Notes: generated from the letters alone by a model not told the origin. 64,000 nucleotides of DNA from Dyella acidisoli (GCF_030160295.1 NZ_BSOB01000050.1:1-64000), one strand, 5' to 3'. Counted from the first letter of the stretch, positions 35,493 through 45,664 are shown. Made by a program: numbers and translations.

Positions 35493-36032
35493 ATGACGTT
35501 GCGAATGTCGCTGGACCGATACATGCAGAACTATGGAGATGACGAGCACGTAGCTGCGTGTAGGCGTTTCCTCGATGAAGCCGAACAGCCTTTTCATCGA
35601 GAAACTCTGTTCGGTCATTTCACGGGTTCGGCTTGGCTAGTGGATGGCTGTGGCGAGCGCGTTTTGCTTACACACCACCGCAAGTTGCAGCGGTGGTTGC
35701 AATTGGGCGGTCACGCCGATGGCGATAGCGATCTGGCGGCCGTCGCCTTACGCGAAGCGTGTGAGGAATCAGGATTGGTGGACTTGACTGTCGAGTCGGA
35801 GATTTTTGACGTGGACTGTCATTGGATTCCGGAGCGCAAAAACGAACCCGGGCATTGGCATTACGACGTGCGCTATGTTGTGCGTACGGGTGGCAGCGAG
35901 CAGTTTGTGGTGAGCGATGAGTCGCTGGAACTTGCGTGGATGTCCATTCGTGAACTAGCCGAAGCGCAGGACGCCGATGAATCCTTGCGCCGCATGGCGC
36001 GCAAGTGGCTGGCGCGGCGTAGGTTGGGTTAG
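35493..36032 (+). CDS. Nudix hydrolase
   Basis: 179-aa protein starting at 35493, with AAGGA 9 nt upstream. The Nudix box reads GGHADGDSDLAAVALREA followed by CEESGL: the REAxEE core is intact, while the first Glu of the formal pattern (GX5E) is Ser here, as I recall from the GGHxDGDxD subfamily. Such enzymes hydrolyse nucleoside diphosphates linked to other groups; the substrate is unknown. The stop lies at the start of a family B repeat. Confidence 0.88.
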   Translation: MTLRMSLDRYMQNYGDDEHVAACRRFLDEAEQPFHRETLFGHFTGSAWLVDGCGERVLLTHHRKLQRWLQLGGHADGDSDLAAVALREACEESGLVDLTVESEIFDVDCHWIPERKNEPGHWHYDVRYVVRTGGSEQFVVSDESLELAWMSIRELAEAQDADESLRRMARKWLARRRLG

Positions 36033-36096
36033 CGAAGCGCAACCCAACAAAATCGCCTCGAATAGGTTGGGTTACGCTTCGCTAACCCAACCTACA
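36019..36096. repeat. Repeat family B, inverted pair
   Basis: GTAGGTTGGGTTAGCGAAGC plus GCAACCCAAC is followed ~16 nt later by AGGTTGGGTTACGCTTCGCT plus AACCCAACCTAC. Each is a palindrome around GCGAAGCG. A second locus is at 41362-41442. It overlaps the last codons of the Nudix gene. Confidence 0.85.
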
Positions 36097-36102
36097 AATG
36101 CG

Positions 36103-36624
36103 CTAGCCGTAGCGTGCAGGTGCGGGATTGAGGTGTCCGCACGCCTTACATGTCCGCGTTTCCCTGGATGCGTAGAACCGATCGAACACCGGCGGAAAAT
36201 CGGTCTCGATGCTCTGCAGAACGAAATATTCCTCATACAGCTTGTGGTTGCACTTTTCGCAAAACCACAACAAACCATCTTTCTCATGTGGCAGCCGACG
36301 GCGCTCGATCACCAGGCCAATTGATTCCGGCATGCGCTGCGGTGAATGCGGTACGCGGGGTGGTAGGTAGAACAGTTCGCCGGCGCGGATGGGGATGTCG
36401 CGGGCCACGCCGTCGTCTTGCACTTTCAGCACCATCTCGCCTTCGATCTGGTAGAAGAACTCCGGGCCTTCGTCGTGGTGATAGTCGGTGCGTGCGTTAG
36501 GTCCGCCGACGATCATGATGATGAAGTCACCGTCGACGATGCATTTGTTGCCGACCGGTGGTTTCAGCAAGTGACGGTGTTCGCCAATCCAGCGTTGAAG
36601 GTCGATAGGTGGCAGCAGGGGCAT
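36103..36624 (-). CDS. nbaC: 3-hydroxyanthranilate 3,4-dioxygenase
   Basis: Cupin dioxygenase, 173 aa, opening the ring of 3-hydroxyanthranilate in the kynurenine route toward quinolinate/NAD or catabolism. Iron ligands sit in [12 protein letters not shown] (His, Glu) and [10 protein letters not shown] (His). The C-terminal rubredoxin-like cysteines, FCEKCNH and TCKACGH, are the mark of the bacterial enzyme. No other kynurenine gene is adjacent in the window. Confidence 0.93.
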   Translation of the reverse strand: MPLLPPIDLQRWIGEHRHLLKPPVGNKCIVDGDFIIMIVGGPNARTDYHHDEGPEFFYQIEGEMVLKVQDDGVARDIPIRAGELFYLPPRVPHSPQRMPESIGLVIERRRLPHEKDGLLWFCEKCNHKLYEEYFVLQSIETDFPPVFDRFYASRETRTCKACGHLNPAPARYG

Positions 36625-36673
36625 GCGACGAAGTCCGGCGAAGGCAGGGCGCCACCATAACGCCGCAGCGCCG

Positions 36674-37426
36674 TTAGAGGGAAGATGCCGCGCCAGCCAC
36701 CTCGCTCACCGGCAAGAACTGCAGAAACTGCCCGCCGAAGAAGCTTTGCCCGTAATCGATCACCGCTCGCCGGTATTTCTCAGCGGTGAATTCCGCCACC
36801 AGGTCAGTGCGTCCAATCATGCTGCCAAACAAACGCTCATAGCTGAGATTCTGGTCGCGCTCCGATAGCGCATTGGAAAGCAGCAGTGGCTGTCCCGCGC
36901 TATCTTTACGCTGAGCCAGCAACCACATAGCGATTTCCACGTTGCGGGCGGCGTTGTAGACGCGTTGCGCATCAAGGCCGTCGATGAGATACATCACACG
37001 TTTGCCACCGTGCGCGGTAATCAGCATGTCGCCGAGTCCGTAAATGAGTGTGCCGACGCGATCGCCTTTGAAGTTTGGATCGAGCGCCCGTTGCATGGCC
37101 TTGGTATCGCGCTCGGTAAGTCCAGGCAGGGCAGTGTGTTGATCGACGGCGTTGCGCACTCGTGCTTCAGCTTCTTCGCGACTGGCTGCGCCGCTTTTTT
37201 TCCATTCCGATGGATTGCGCTTGTAGAGCTTGTCCATCAGCAGATACAGCGTATCGAGATTGTTACGAATCTCCAGATTCGCCATGCGGTTGGGGTCGGA
37301 TTGAATCAGCTGGCCCTTGGAGAGTTTTGCTTCCGGTACGACGTGGCCGTTGACGGGTGGCGTTGGTTTGCAGCCCGCGCAGATGAAGGGCATCAGCGCC
37401 AGGAACCATCTCGAGTACTTCTTCAT
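36674..37426 (-). CDS. Putative lipoprotein of unknown function
   Basis: Start at 37426 ([13 protein letters not shown]) gives 250 aa with a lipoprotein-type signal ending FICAGC-K, an imperfect lipobox with Cys19. The mature part is helical and soluble ([50 protein letters not shown]). No family was recognised. It lies only ~27 nt after the parE terminator, so it either depends on read-through or has a promoter within the parE 3' end. Confidence 0.6.
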   Translation of the reverse strand: MKKYSRWFLALMPFICAGCKPTPPVNGHVVPEAKLSKGQLIQSDPNRMANLEIRNNLDTLYLLMDKLYKRNPSEWKKSGAASREEAEARVRNAVDQHTALPGLTERDTKAMQRALDPNFKGDRVGTLIYGLGDMLITAHGGKRVMYLIDGLDAQRVYNAARNVEIAMWLLAQRKDSAGQPLLLSNALSERDQNLSYERLFGSMIGRTDLVAEFTAEKYRRAVIDYGQSFFGGQFLQFLPVSEVAGAASSL

Positions 37427-37452
37427 GCCGAATGCGCCTGTCCATGCGCGCA

Positions 37453-37483
37453 TAAAAAATGCGCCGCTCATGGCGGCGCATTG
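37453..37483 (-). terminator. Terminator after parE
   Basis: On the minus strand AATGCGCCGC-CATGA-GCGGCGCATT is followed by TTTTT. It lies ~70 nt past the parE stop and just before the lipoprotein start. Confidence 0.8.
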
Positions 37484-37554
37484 TGTTCGTAGTTTTGCAG
37501 CATCCGTATTCGGGGTTCGCCCCACGTTATTGAAGGCGGATGCCGCTGTCGAGG

Positions 37555-39444
37555 TCAGACTTCCAGCGTGGCCAGATCGCCTTTCTCTTCCAGCCAGCTC
37601 TTACGATCGCTGGCGCGTTTTTTGGCCAGCAGCATGTCCATCAGCTTGGCGGTGCCGTCGCTGTCTTCCACGGTGAGCTGTACCAAGCGGCGTGTGTCGG
37701 GGTAGATAGTGGATTCACGCAGCTGCGAGGGATTCATCTCGCCCAGGCCCTTGAAGCGGGTCACAGTGATCTGACCTTTCATCTTCTCGCGTTCCACGCG
37801 CTGCAGCATGGCCTGCTTTTCGTTTTCATCCAGGCAGTAGAACACCTGCTTGCCGACGTCTACGCGGAACAGCGGCGGCATTGCGACGAACACATGACCT
37901 TCGCGCACGAGTGCAGGGAAGTGGCGCAGGAACAGCGCGCTCAGCAGGGTGGCGATGTGCAGACCGTCGGAGTCGGCGTCTGCCAGGATGACTACTTTGC
38001 CGTAGCGCAGGCCGCTCAAATCGTCCTTGCCCGGATCGCAGCCGATCGCCACTGCCAGGTTGTGCACTTCTTCCGAGGCCAGCACCGAAGTGGATTCCAC
38101 TTCCCAGGTGTTGAGGATTTTGCCGCGCAGCGGAAGGATTGCCTGGAATTCTTTGTCGCGCGCCTGCTTGGCACTGCCGCCGGCCGAATCGCCTTCCACC
38201 AGGAACAGTTCGGTGCGGGTGAGATCGGTGGCGGTGCAATCGGCAAGCTTGCCGGGCAGGGCAGGGCCTTGCGTGATCTTCTTGCGTACGACCTGCTTGG
38301 CGGCTTTCAGGCGCGCGCTGGCGCGTTCGATGGCCAGTTGTGCGATGCGCTCGCCCAGATCGACATGCTGGTTGAGCCAGAGACTGAAGGCGTCGTGCAC
38401 CACGCTTTCCACCAAGGCGGCAGCGTTGCGCGAGGAAAGACGCTCTTTGGTCTGGCCGGCGAATTGCGGATCTTGCAGTTTGGCGGACAGCACGAACGCC
38501 AGCCGCTCCCACACGTCTTCCGGTGCCAGCTTCACGCCTCGCGGGAGCAGGTTGCGGATGTCGCAAAACTCGCGCACCGCATTGGTCAGGCCCGTGCGCA
38601 GGCCGTTGACGTGTGTGCCGCCTTGCACGGTGGGAATCAGGTTGACGTAGCTTTCCTGCACCAGTTCGCCTTCCGGCAGCCAGGTGAGGGCGACATCAAG
38701 GCCTTCCGTTTCGCGTGTTACGTGATGCACGAACAAATCAGATGGCAGGCAGTCGGCGCCATCGAGTTCACCACGCAGGTAGTCGCGCAGGCCGTCCTCG
38801 TAATACCACTCGCTGACTTCGCCGCTCGCTTCGTCGACGAGCTTCACATTGAGGCCGGCGCACAACACCGCCTTGGCCCGCAGCAGATGTTTCAACTTCG
38901 GCATCGAAATCTTCGGCGAATCGAAGTATTTCGGATCGGCCCAGAAGCGCACAGTGGTGCCGGTCTTCTTCTTAGGCACGGTGCCGATGGTTTCCAGTGG
39001 ACTGGCGCGGTCGCCGTCGGCAAACGCCATGCGATATTCGTTGCCGTCGCGGCGGATGGTCACTTCCACCTTGTTAGACAGCGCATTCACCACCGACACG
39101 CCCACACCGTGCAGGCCGCCGGAGAAGTTGTAGTTCTTGCCCGAGAATTTGCCGCCTGCGTGCAAGCGGGTAAGGATCAGCTCGACACCGGGGATGCCTT
39201 CTTCCGGGTGGATATCCACTGGCATGCCGCGGCCGTCGTCAGTGACTTCGACCGAGCCGTCGGTATGCACCACCACCTCGATCGATTTGGCGTGGCCAGC
39301 GAGCGCCTCGTCGACGGAGTTGTCGATCACTTCCTGCGCCAAGTGGTTCGGGCGCGTTGTGTCGGTGTACATGCCCGGCCGGCGCTTGACCGGGTCTAGG
39401 CCGGAGAGAACTTCGATGTCGGCGGCGTTATAGCGACTGCTCAT
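37555..39444 (-). CDS. parE: DNA topoisomerase IV subunit B
   Basis: ATPase subunit of topoisomerase IV, 629 aa from the ATG at 39444 (MSSRYNAADIEVL). The GHKL ATPase domain shows VIDNSVDEALAGH, DDGRGMPVD and GGLHGVGVSVVNALS. The transducer follows. The TOPRIM domain carries EGDSAGGSAKQARD and ILADADSDGLHI, the acidic Mg-binding residues, and the C-terminus keeps RFKGLGEMNPSQL. Length is that of E. coli ParE rather than the larger GyrB. parC is not in the window. Confidence 0.95.
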   Translation of the reverse strand: MSSRYNAADIEVLSGLDPVKRRPGMYTDTTRPNHLAQEVIDNSVDEALAGHAKSIEVVVHTDGSVEVTDDGRGMPVDIHPEEGIPGVELILTRLHAGGKFSGKNYNFSGGLHGVGVSVVNALSNKVEVTIRRDGNEYRMAFADGDRASPLETIGTVPKKKTGTTVRFWADPKYFDSPKISMPKLKHLLRAKAVLCAGLNVKLVDEASGEVSEWYYEDGLRDYLRGELDGADCLPSDLFVHHVTRETEGLDVALTWLPEGELVQESYVNLIPTVQGGTHVNGLRTGLTNAVREFCDIRNLLPRGVKLAPEDVWERLAFVLSAKLQDPQFAGQTKERLSSRNAAALVESVVHDAFSLWLNQHVDLGERIAQLAIERASARLKAAKQVVRKKITQGPALPGKLADCTATDLTRTELFLVEGDSAGGSAKQARDKEFQAILPLRGKILNTWEVESTSVLASEEVHNLAVAIGCDPGKDDLSGLRYGKVVILADADSDGLHIATLLSALFLRHFPALVREGHVFVAMPPLFRVDVGKQVFYCLDENEKQAMLQRVEREKMKGQITVTRFKGLGEMNPSQLRESTIYPDTRRLVQLTVEDSDGTAKLMDMLLAKKRASDRKSWLEEKGDLATLEV

Positions 39445-39518
39445 GGGAATGTTTGCGAAGAATGTAGACGCGGGAGGATGAGTTGCTGTGCTGGTAAGGT
39501 CAAGATGTCGTGCTTTTA

Positions 39519-39550
39519 CTCCCAATCCCCTTCTGGGCGGGGATTGGGCA
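39519..39550 (-). terminator. Hairpin after the aminopeptidase gene
   Basis: CCCAATCCCC-TTCTGGGC-GGGGATTGGG, a 10-bp stem 3 nt beyond the aminopeptidase stop. There is no T-run, so terminator activity is uncertain and it may be another dispersed repeat. Confidence 0.45.
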
Positions 39551-39552
39551 AC

Positions 39553-41352
39553 TCACAGCGGCGCGCAATGCTTCTCCAGCCACGCCAGATCCGCATCTTC
39601 CAGCAAAGGCGACAAGGCTGCACGTACTGTTGCGTGATAATCGTCCAGCCAGGCCCGATCATCCGGACTCAGCAGGCCAGGCTCCAGTGCGCGGCGGTCG
39701 AATGGGCACAGAGTGAGGGTTTCGAAGGCGTAAAACTCGCCGAATTCGGTCTGATCGGCTTCAACCACCACGGCGAGATTTTCGTGGCGGATGCCGTGGC
39801 GTGCCGGCTTATATAAGCCGGGTTCGATCGAGGTGATCATGCCGGGTTCCAGCGCAACCAGCGTGGCGCCGGAGACCGGCGGTCGAACGCTATGCGGCCC
39901 TTCATGCACATTCAGGAAATATCCCACGCCATGACCGGTACCGTGGCCGTAATCCATGCCGGCTGCCCACAGCGGCGCGCGGGCCAATGCATCGAGCTGC
40001 GGACCGCTCGCGCCTTTCGGAAAACGGGCCCGCGAGAGCGCAATCATGCCTTTCATGACCAATGTAGCGTCGCGCCGTTGTTCGGAGGTGGTCGGCCCCA
40101 GTGCCAGCACGCGAGTGATATCGGTGGTGCCGCCGAGATACTGGCCACCGGAATCGACCAGCAGCAGGCCGTGACGTTGCAAAGTGTTGTGGGCCTGTGG
40201 CGTCGCGCGATAGTGCGGCAACGCACCGTTTTCCATATAGCCGGCGATGGTGGCAAAACTTTCGCCAACGAATTCGGGTTGCGCCGAACGCTCATCGCGC
40301 AGCAATACGTCGACGTCCAACTCGGTCTGCGTCATGCCGGCGGTGAGGCGCTCTTCCAGTCGACGGAAGGCGCGTACCAATGCGGCGCCATCGCGACGCA
40401 TCACTTCGCGGATATGCGCCAGTTCGTTTTCGCTCTTGATTGCTTTGAACGCGGTGGAAGGATTGGGACCTTCGATGCGCTTCACATCGGCGGCGACAGC
40501 TTTGAGCACGTCGCTTACAACCCGGCCCGGATCAAACAATAAGGTATCGCTGGCTTTCAACTCGCCAAGGCTGTCGCCCAACGTGGCGTAGTTAGCGATG
40601 CGGATGCCGTCGGCACCGAGCGCCGCGACAACATCGTCCTTGAGCTTGTCCCGATCAATGAACAGTGTGGCCTGCCCGGATACCTCCACTAGCAGGTGCG
40701 CCAGGAATACGGGATTGCACTCTACATCGCTGCCGCGCAGGTTGGTGAGCCAGGCCACGTCATCCAAGCTGGAGATGAGATGATGCGTGGCGTGTTGCTT
40801 GCGCATCGCGTTGCGCAGCTTGTCGAATTTCTCCGCACGCGATGTGCCGGCGTAGTTGAGGGGATGCTCGAACACCGGTGCATGGGGCAGGGCGGGGCGA
40901 TCGCGCCATGCCATGTCTGGCAAATCCAGGTCGACGCGCAGGGTGGCGCCGGCCGCACCAAGCAGGCGTTCGATCTGTCGCTGCGTCGCCACCGACACGC
41001 TATCCCCGGCTACCGCCGCCACATCACCTTGATGCAGATGCTGCTGCAACCAGGTCAGATGTTCGGCTGCTTGCCCAGGACGCTGCTTCATCAACGCAAT
41101 ACCAGTGCCTGCAAGCTGTTGTTCGGCCTGCGAGAAATAGCGCGAATCGGTCCACAGTCCCGCTGCCTTGGCGGTGACCATCAAGATGCCGGCCGAGCCA
41201 TCGAAGCCGGAAAACCATTCGCGCGCCTTCCAGTGCGCGGGCAGGTATTCGGATAGATGCGGATCGGCGGTCGGCACGATGCAGGCGGCGATGCCGTTCT
41301 TGGTCATCGCGTCGCGCAACGCGACAATGCGGGCGGGAATCGGAGTGCTCAT
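39553..41352 (-). CDS. Xaa-Pro aminopeptidase (M24B family)
   Basis: Two-metal aminopeptidase releasing N-terminal residues before proline, 599 aa: the long three-domain form typical of eukaryotic and some bacterial XPNPEP1-like enzymes. Two N-terminal creatinase-like domains (to ~residue 310) precede the catalytic domain. Metal ligands are in LLVDSGGQYLGGTTDITR (two Asp), GHGTGHGVG (His), ITSIEPGLY (Glu) and HENLAVVVE (Glu). The start at 41352 (MSTPIPARI) is preferred because the longer frame would translate the family B repeat. Confidence 0.92.
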   Translation of the reverse strand: MSTPIPARIVALRDAMTKNGIAACIVPTADPHLSEYLPAHWKAREWFSGFDGSAGILMVTAKAAGLWTDSRYFSQAEQQLAGTGIALMKQRPGQAAEHLTWLQQHLHQGDVAAVAGDSVSVATQRQIERLLGAAGATLRVDLDLPDMAWRDRPALPHAPVFEHPLNYAGTSRAEKFDKLRNAMRKQHATHHLISSLDDVAWLTNLRGSDVECNPVFLAHLLVEVSGQATLFIDRDKLKDDVVAALGADGIRIANYATLGDSLGELKASDTLLFDPGRVVSDVLKAVAADVKRIEGPNPSTAFKAIKSENELAHIREVMRRDGAALVRAFRRLEERLTAGMTQTELDVDVLLRDERSAQPEFVGESFATIAGYMENGALPHYRATPQAHNTLQRHGLLLVDSGGQYLGGTTDITRVLALGPTTSEQRRDATLVMKGMIALSRARFPKGASGPQLDALARAPLWAAGMDYGHGTGHGVGYFLNVHEGPHSVRPPVSGATLVALEPGMITSIEPGLYKPARHGIRHENLAVVVEADQTEFGEFYAFETLTLCPFDRRALEPGLLSPDDRAWLDDYHATVRAALSPLLEDADLAWLEKHCAPL

Positions 41353-41361
41353 TGGCGCTAT

Positions 41362-41442
41362 TGTAGGTTGGGTTAGCGCAGCGTAACCCAACACATTCGA
41401 AGCGGCATTGTTGGGTTACGCTGCGCTAACCCAACCTACGAA
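41362..41442. repeat. Repeat family B, inverted pair upstream of aminopeptidase
   Basis: GTAGGTTGGGTTAGCGCAGC plus GTAACCCAAC and the inverse TTGGGTTACGCTGCGCTAAC plus CCAACCTAC, ~18 nt apart. Same element as 36019-36096. The rest of 41443-41618 holds no gene; an A+T-rich patch near 41560 may be the cyo promoter. Confidence 0.85.
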
Positions 41443-41618
41443 CTTGTCGCGAAGCGTGCGTCGTGATACGCGCGGGACAACTCACTACGACCGGTCCGCG
41501 ACATTCTGTCTATCCGTCGCGGCAGCTGTCAGGCTAGTCATAACTTGCTGCGGCGCGATATCCTATTTAAGTCGTTCCCCCACGACACCTCCCAATCAGT
41601 CCTTCTCAAGAGTCGTTC

Positions 41619-42548
41619 GTGAACAAGCGTTCCCTCGTCTCCGCCGCGCGCTGGTCGTGCGTAGGTATTGCTGTGCTGTTGCTTAGCGGTTGCAACCTGG
41701 AACTCCTTTCGCCCAAGGGCGATATTGGAATGCAGGAAAAGTCGCTGATCCTGATCGCCACGGGCCTGATGTTGCTGGTCGTGGTCCCGGTCATCGCGAT
41801 GACCTTGATCTTCGCCTGGCGCTATCGCGCCTCCAACACCAAGGCCACGTATGCGCCGAAGTGGTCGCATTCAACCGCGATCGAAGCGGTGGTGTGGACT
41901 ATTCCGTGCATCATCATCGCTATCCTCGGGACGATCACGTGGCGCACCACGCACGCACTCGATCCGTACAAGCCGCTGGATCATCAGACCAAGCCGATCA
42001 CCATCCAGGCCGTATCGATGGATTGGAAGTGGGCCTTCATCTATCCGGATTACGGCGTGGCCAGCGTCAACGAACTGGCGATCCCGACCAACGTGCCGGT
42101 GCATTTCGAAATCACCTCTGATTCGGTGATGAATGCGTTCTTCATTCCGCAGCTCGGCAGCCAGATCTATGCCATGGCGGGCATGAAGACGCAGCTCAAC
42201 CTGATCGCGAACCAGCCGGGTACCTACGCCGGCCTGTCGAGCAACTACAGCGGTGCGGGCTTCTCCGACATGCACTTCACCGCGATTGCGACGTCGCAGC
42301 AGGGTTTCGAGGATTGGATCAAGAAGGCCAAGGCCAGCTCGGTCAAGCTTGATGATCAGGCCTATCACGCGTTGACGCAGCCGAGCGAGAAAGTGCCGGT
42401 GTCGTACTACGGCAACGTCAAGCCGGGCATGTTCGACAGCATCATCAATCAGTACATGGGCGACATGTCCATGGACAAGATCGGTACCACGCCTGCGCAA
42501 GCCAGCGCCATTCCCTCGCACAACGATCACGCCAAGGCTTCGGAGTAG
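41619..42548 (+). CDS. cyoA: Cytochrome bo3 quinol oxidase subunit II
   Basis: Membrane-anchored lipoprotein subunit, 309 aa, GTG start with AAGAG upstream. The lipobox is LLLSGCN (Cys25). Two transmembrane helices are at about 42-66 and 85-107, then a periplasmic cupredoxin domain (ITIQAVSMDWKWAFIYPDYG; HFEITSDSVMNAFFIPQLG). The CuA ligands (Cys pair, His, Met) of cytochrome c oxidases are absent, so it takes electrons from quinol. The COX_ARM tail follows. First gene of cyoABCD. Confidence 0.94.
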   Translation: MNKRSLVSAARWSCVGIAVLLLSGCNLELLSPKGDIGMQEKSLILIATGLMLLVVVPVIAMTLIFAWRYRASNTKATYAPKWSHSTAIEAVVWTIPCIIIAILGTITWRTTHALDPYKPLDHQTKPITIQAVSMDWKWAFIYPDYGVASVNELAIPTNVPVHFEITSDSVMNAFFIPQLGSQIYAMAGMKTQLNLIANQPGTYAGLSSNYSGAGFSDMHFTAIATSQQGFEDWIKKAKASSVKLDDQAYHALTQPSEKVPVSYYGNVKPGMFDSIINQYMGDMSMDKIGTTPAQASAIPSHNDHAKASE

Positions 42549-42551
42549 GCC

Positions 42552-44567
42552 ATGTTCGGAAAACTTTCTCTATCGGCCATTCCTTTCCATGAGCCGATCA
42601 TCATGGGCACCCTGCTGATGGTGTGCCTCGGCGGTGCGGCACTGCTCGGCTGGCTCACGTACCAGCGCAAGTGGGGCTATCTGTGGACCGAGTGGTTCAC
42701 TACGGTGGACCACAAGCGCATCGGCATCATGTACGTCATTCTGGCCTTGGTGATGCTGCTGCGCGGCTTCGCCGACGCCATCATGATGCGTGCCCAGCAG
42801 GCGGTCGCCGCGTCGGATGCGGCAGGCTATCTGCCGCCGCATCACTATGATCAGATCTTCACCGCGCACGGTGTGATCATGATCTTCTTCGTGGCCATGC
42901 CGTTCGTGGTGGGCCTGATGAACCTGGTGGTGCCGCTGCAGATCGGCGCGCGCGACGTGGCCTATCCGTTCCTGAACTCGCTGAGCTATTGGCTCACCGC
43001 CTCAGGCGTGGTGCTGGTGATGATGTCGATGTTCGTGGGCGATTTCGCCGCGACCGGCTGGCTGGCTTATCCGCCGCTGTCGGAGCTGAAATTCAGTCCT
43101 ACTGTAGGCGTGGATTACTACATCTGGGCTTTGCAGCTATCCGGTCTCGGTACAACGCTTAGTGGCATCAACTTCATCGTGACCATCCTGCGCATGCGCA
43201 CGCCGGGCATGAAGCTGATGCAGATGCCGGTGTTCACCTGGACGGCGCTGGTCACCAATATCCTGATCGTGGCGGCATTCCCGATATTGACGGTCGCGCT
43301 GGCGCTGCTGGCGGCCGACCGCTACCTCGACATGCACTTCTTTACCAATGAGCTTGGCGGCAACGCCATGCTGTACATCAACCTGATCTGGATCTGGGGT
43401 CACCCGGAGGTGTACATCCTGATCCTGCCGTGCTTCGGTGTGTTCTCCGAAGTCGTGGCGACGTTCTCCGGCAAGCCGCTGTTCGGCTACAAGTCGATGG
43501 TGTATGCCACCGCGGGTATCGGCGTGGCGTCCTTCATTGTGTGGCTGCATCACTTCTTCACCATGGGATCGGGTGCGGACGTAAATGCCTTCTTCGGCAT
43601 TTCGACGATGATCATTTCGATTCCGACAGGCGTGAAGCTGTTCAACTGGCTGTTCACCATGTACCGCGGCCGCATCCGCTTCAATCTGCCGATGCTGTGG
43701 ACGGTGGCTTTCATGGTCACCTTCACCATCGGCGGCATGACCGGCGTGCTGCTGGCTGTGCCGGGCGCGGATTTCGTGCTGCACAACAGCCTGTTCCTGA
43801 TTGCGCACTTCCATAACGTGATCATCGGCGGCGTGGTGTTTGGCGTGTTTGCTGCGATCAATTACTGGTTCCCGAAGGCCTTCGGCTTCAAGCTGGAGGA
43901 GCGCTGGGGCAAGGCTTCGTTCTGGTGCTGGGTGGTCGGTTTCTATCTGGCCTTCATGCCGCTGTATGTGCTGGGCCTGATGGGTATGACGCGTCGTATG
44001 AATCACTATGCGAACCCTGCTTGGCAGCCATACCTGATCGTGGCAGCCGTCGGCGCCGTCTTCATCGCACTGGGCATCGGCTTCATGCTGCTGCAGTTCG
44101 TGGTGAGCATCCGCAATCGCGCTGCGAATCCCGACCTGACGGGCGATCCGTGGGGCGGCCGCACGCTGGAGTGGGCTACCAGCTCGCCGGCGCCGTTCTA
44201 CAACTTTGCGGTGTTACCGAAGGTGGAAGAACTGGATCAGTTCTGGGCCGACAAGGAACACAAGCGCGCCTACCCGCAGTACGCGCACTACGACGACATC
44301 CACATGCCACGCAACACCGGCGCAGGCTTGATCATGGCTGCGTTCGGCACGGTGTTCGGCTTTGCCATGGTGTGGCACATCTGGTGGCTCGCCATCGGCG
44401 GTTTGCTCTGCATGATCGGCTCGTTCCTCGTCCGGGCCTTCGACACCGACGTGGATTACTACGTACCGGGTGCCGAGGTGGAGAAGATCGAGCGTACACG
44501 TCTGGTGCCGCTGCACAAGCTGATCGAAAACGTGGGCCCGGCATCGGCCGGCGAGAAGGTGGCTTAA
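42552..44567 (+). CDS. cyoB: Cytochrome bo3 quinol oxidase subunit I
   Basis: Heme-copper catalytic subunit, 671 aa with about 15 transmembrane helices. It reduces O2 to water and pumps protons. Heme and CuB ligands are in [22 protein letters not shown] (with the cross-linked Tyr), [12 protein letters not shown] and [24 protein letters not shown] begins the core. It follows cyoA by 3 nt and precedes cyoC by 3 nt. Confidence 0.96.
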   Translation: MFGKLSLSAIPFHEPIIMGTLLMVCLGGAALLGWLTYQRKWGYLWTEWFTTVDHKRIGIMYVILALVMLLRGFADAIMMRAQQAVAASDAAGYLPPHHYDQIFTAHGVIMIFFVAMPFVVGLMNLVVPLQIGARDVAYPFLNSLSYWLTASGVVLVMMSMFVGDFAATGWLAYPPLSELKFSPTVGVDYYIWALQLSGLGTTLSGINFIVTILRMRTPGMKLMQMPVFTWTALVTNILIVAAFPILTVALALLAADRYLDMHFFTNELGGNAMLYINLIWIWGHPEVYILILPCFGVFSEVVATFSGKPLFGYKSMVYATAGIGVASFIVWLHHFFTMGSGADVNAFFGISTMIISIPTGVKLFNWLFTMYRGRIRFNLPMLWTVAFMVTFTIGGMTGVLLAVPGADFVLHNSLFLIAHFHNVIIGGVVFGVFAAINYWFPKAFGFKLEERWGKASFWCWVVGFYLAFMPLYVLGLMGMTRRMNHYANPAWQPYLIVAAVGAVFIALGIGFMLLQFVVSIRNRAANPDLTGDPWGGRTLEWATSSPAPFYNFAVLPKVEELDQFWADKEHKRAYPQYAHYDDIHMPRNTGAGLIMAAFGTVFGFAMVWHIWWLAIGGLLCMIGSFLVRAFDTDVDYYVPGAEVEKIERTRLVPLHKLIENVGPASAGEKVA

Positions 44568-44570
44568 TCC

Positions 44571-45197
44571 ATGACTGCTATCACTGCTAACCACGGCGCC
44601 GTCGTACATGGCGGTGCCCATGACCATGAGCACCACGATGATGGTTCCAAGACCCTGCTAGGGTTCTGGATCTACCTGATGAGCGACTGCCTGATCTTCT
44701 CAGGCCTGTTTGCCACCTTCGCCGTGCTGGGGCACTCCACTGCTGGCGGCCCGACCGGTAAGGAGCTGTTCGATCTCAAGTACGTGTTCGGCGAAACCAT
44801 GCTGCTGCTGATCAGCAGCTTCACCTTCGGCCTGGCCATGCTGAACATGCATGCCGGCCACCGCGGCAAGGTGATCGTCTGGTTGTTTGTTACGTTCTTG
44901 TTCGGCGCAGGCTTCGTCGGCATGGAGGTCTACGAATTCCATCACCTGATCGTGGCCGAGCATGCCGGTCCGGACCGTAGCGCATTCCTTTCCGCCTATT
45001 TCGGCCTGGTCGGCACGCACGGCCTGCACGTTACCTCCGGCCTTATCTGGCTGGTGGCGATGATGGTCATGGTGGGCAAGTTCGGCCTCAACGATGCCGT
45101 GCAGCGCCGTCTGTCCTGCCTGAGCCTGTTCTGGCACTTCCTGGATCTGGTGTGGATCTGCGTGTTCAGTTTTGTCTATCTGTTCGGAGTGCTCTGA
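44571..45197 (+). CDS. cyoC: Cytochrome bo3 quinol oxidase subunit III
   Basis: Five-helix subunit, 208 aa, with a His-rich N-terminus ([13 protein letters not shown]) and [55 protein letters not shown] and [19 protein letters not shown]. It stabilises the oxygen channel of subunit I. One nucleotide separates it from cyoD. Confidence 0.94.
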   Translation: MTAITANHGAVVHGGAHDHEHHDDGSKTLLGFWIYLMSDCLIFSGLFATFAVLGHSTAGGPTGKELFDLKYVFGETMLLLISSFTFGLAMLNMHAGHRGKVIVWLFVTFLFGAGFVGMEVYEFHHLIVAEHAGPDRSAFLSAYFGLVGTHGLHVTSGLIWLVAMMVMVGKFGLNDAVQRRLSCLSLFWHFLDLVWICVFSFVYLFGVL

Positions 45198-45198
45198 G

Positions 45199-45570
45199 AT
45201 GTCGAGCCAGCATGGTCATTCTGACGCCCATCAACACAACGCACACGGCAGCCTGAAGAGCTACACCGTAGGTTTTGCGCTGTCGCTGATTCTTACGCTG
45301 CTGTCATTCGGTTGCGTGATGAGCGGCGCGGTGCCGCAGCACCTGGTGGTGCCAGGTATCGTGGTGTTCTGCATCGCGCAGTTGCTGGTGCAGTTGGCGT
45401 TCTTCCTGCATATGAGCGCCGCGCCAGGGCAGCGCGACAACCTGTCGATCGGTGTCTTCACGCTGCTCATCATCGCCATCGTGGTGGTGGGTTCGCTGTG
45501 GGTGATGCACAACATGAATATGTACATGATGCATCCGATGATGCAGTCGACGTCCTCGAGCATCGGCTAA
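45199..45570 (+). CDS. cyoD: Cytochrome bo3 quinol oxidase subunit IV
   Basis: Small three-helix assembly subunit, 123 aa. Start at 45199 (MSSQHGHSDAHQ). The sequence has LKSYTVGFALSLILTLLSFG, QLLVQLAFFLHMS and FTLLIIAIVVVGSLWVMHNM, the typical CyoD pattern. Last gene of the operon: cyoE (heme O synthase) does not follow, as two terminators and an unrelated gene come next. Confidence 0.93.
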   Translation: MSSQHGHSDAHQHNAHGSLKSYTVGFALSLILTLLSFGCVMSGAVPQHLVVPGIVVFCIAQLLVQLAFFLHMSAAPGQRDNLSIGVFTLLIIAIVVVGSLWVMHNMNMYMMHPMMQSTSSSIG

Positions 45571-45576
45571 AGCGTG

Positions 45577-45619
45577 CACGATCCCGCCCAACCCTGTGGG
45601 CGGGATCGTGGCTCTTTTT
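45577..45619 (+). terminator. Terminator after cyoD
   Basis: CACGATCCCGCCCA-ACCCTG-TGGGCGGGATCGTG, a 14-bp stem, then GGCTCTTTTT. Confidence 0.9.
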
Positions 45620-45636
45620 GCATCAGCCGAAAGAAT

Positions 45637-45664
45637 AGCCTCCCTGTACGGGAGGCTTTTTTTA
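45637..45664 (+). terminator. Second terminator after cyoD
   Basis: AGCCTCCC-TGTAC-GGGAGGCT followed by a T7 run. Tandem terminators isolate the cyo operon from the terpene synthase. Confidence 0.9.

Noticed and set aside
36674-37525. Longer N-terminus for the lipoprotein starting at 37525
   Set aside because: The extension translates the parE terminator hairpin and buries the signal peptide; start 37426 fits better.
37540-39399. 619-aa plus-strand open frame opposite parE
   Set aside because: Antisense shadow of a clearly conserved gene; composition is His/Gln/Ala-rich without domains.
39553-41394. Longer aminopeptidase P starting at 41394
   Set aside because: The extra 14 residues are a translation of the family B repeat.
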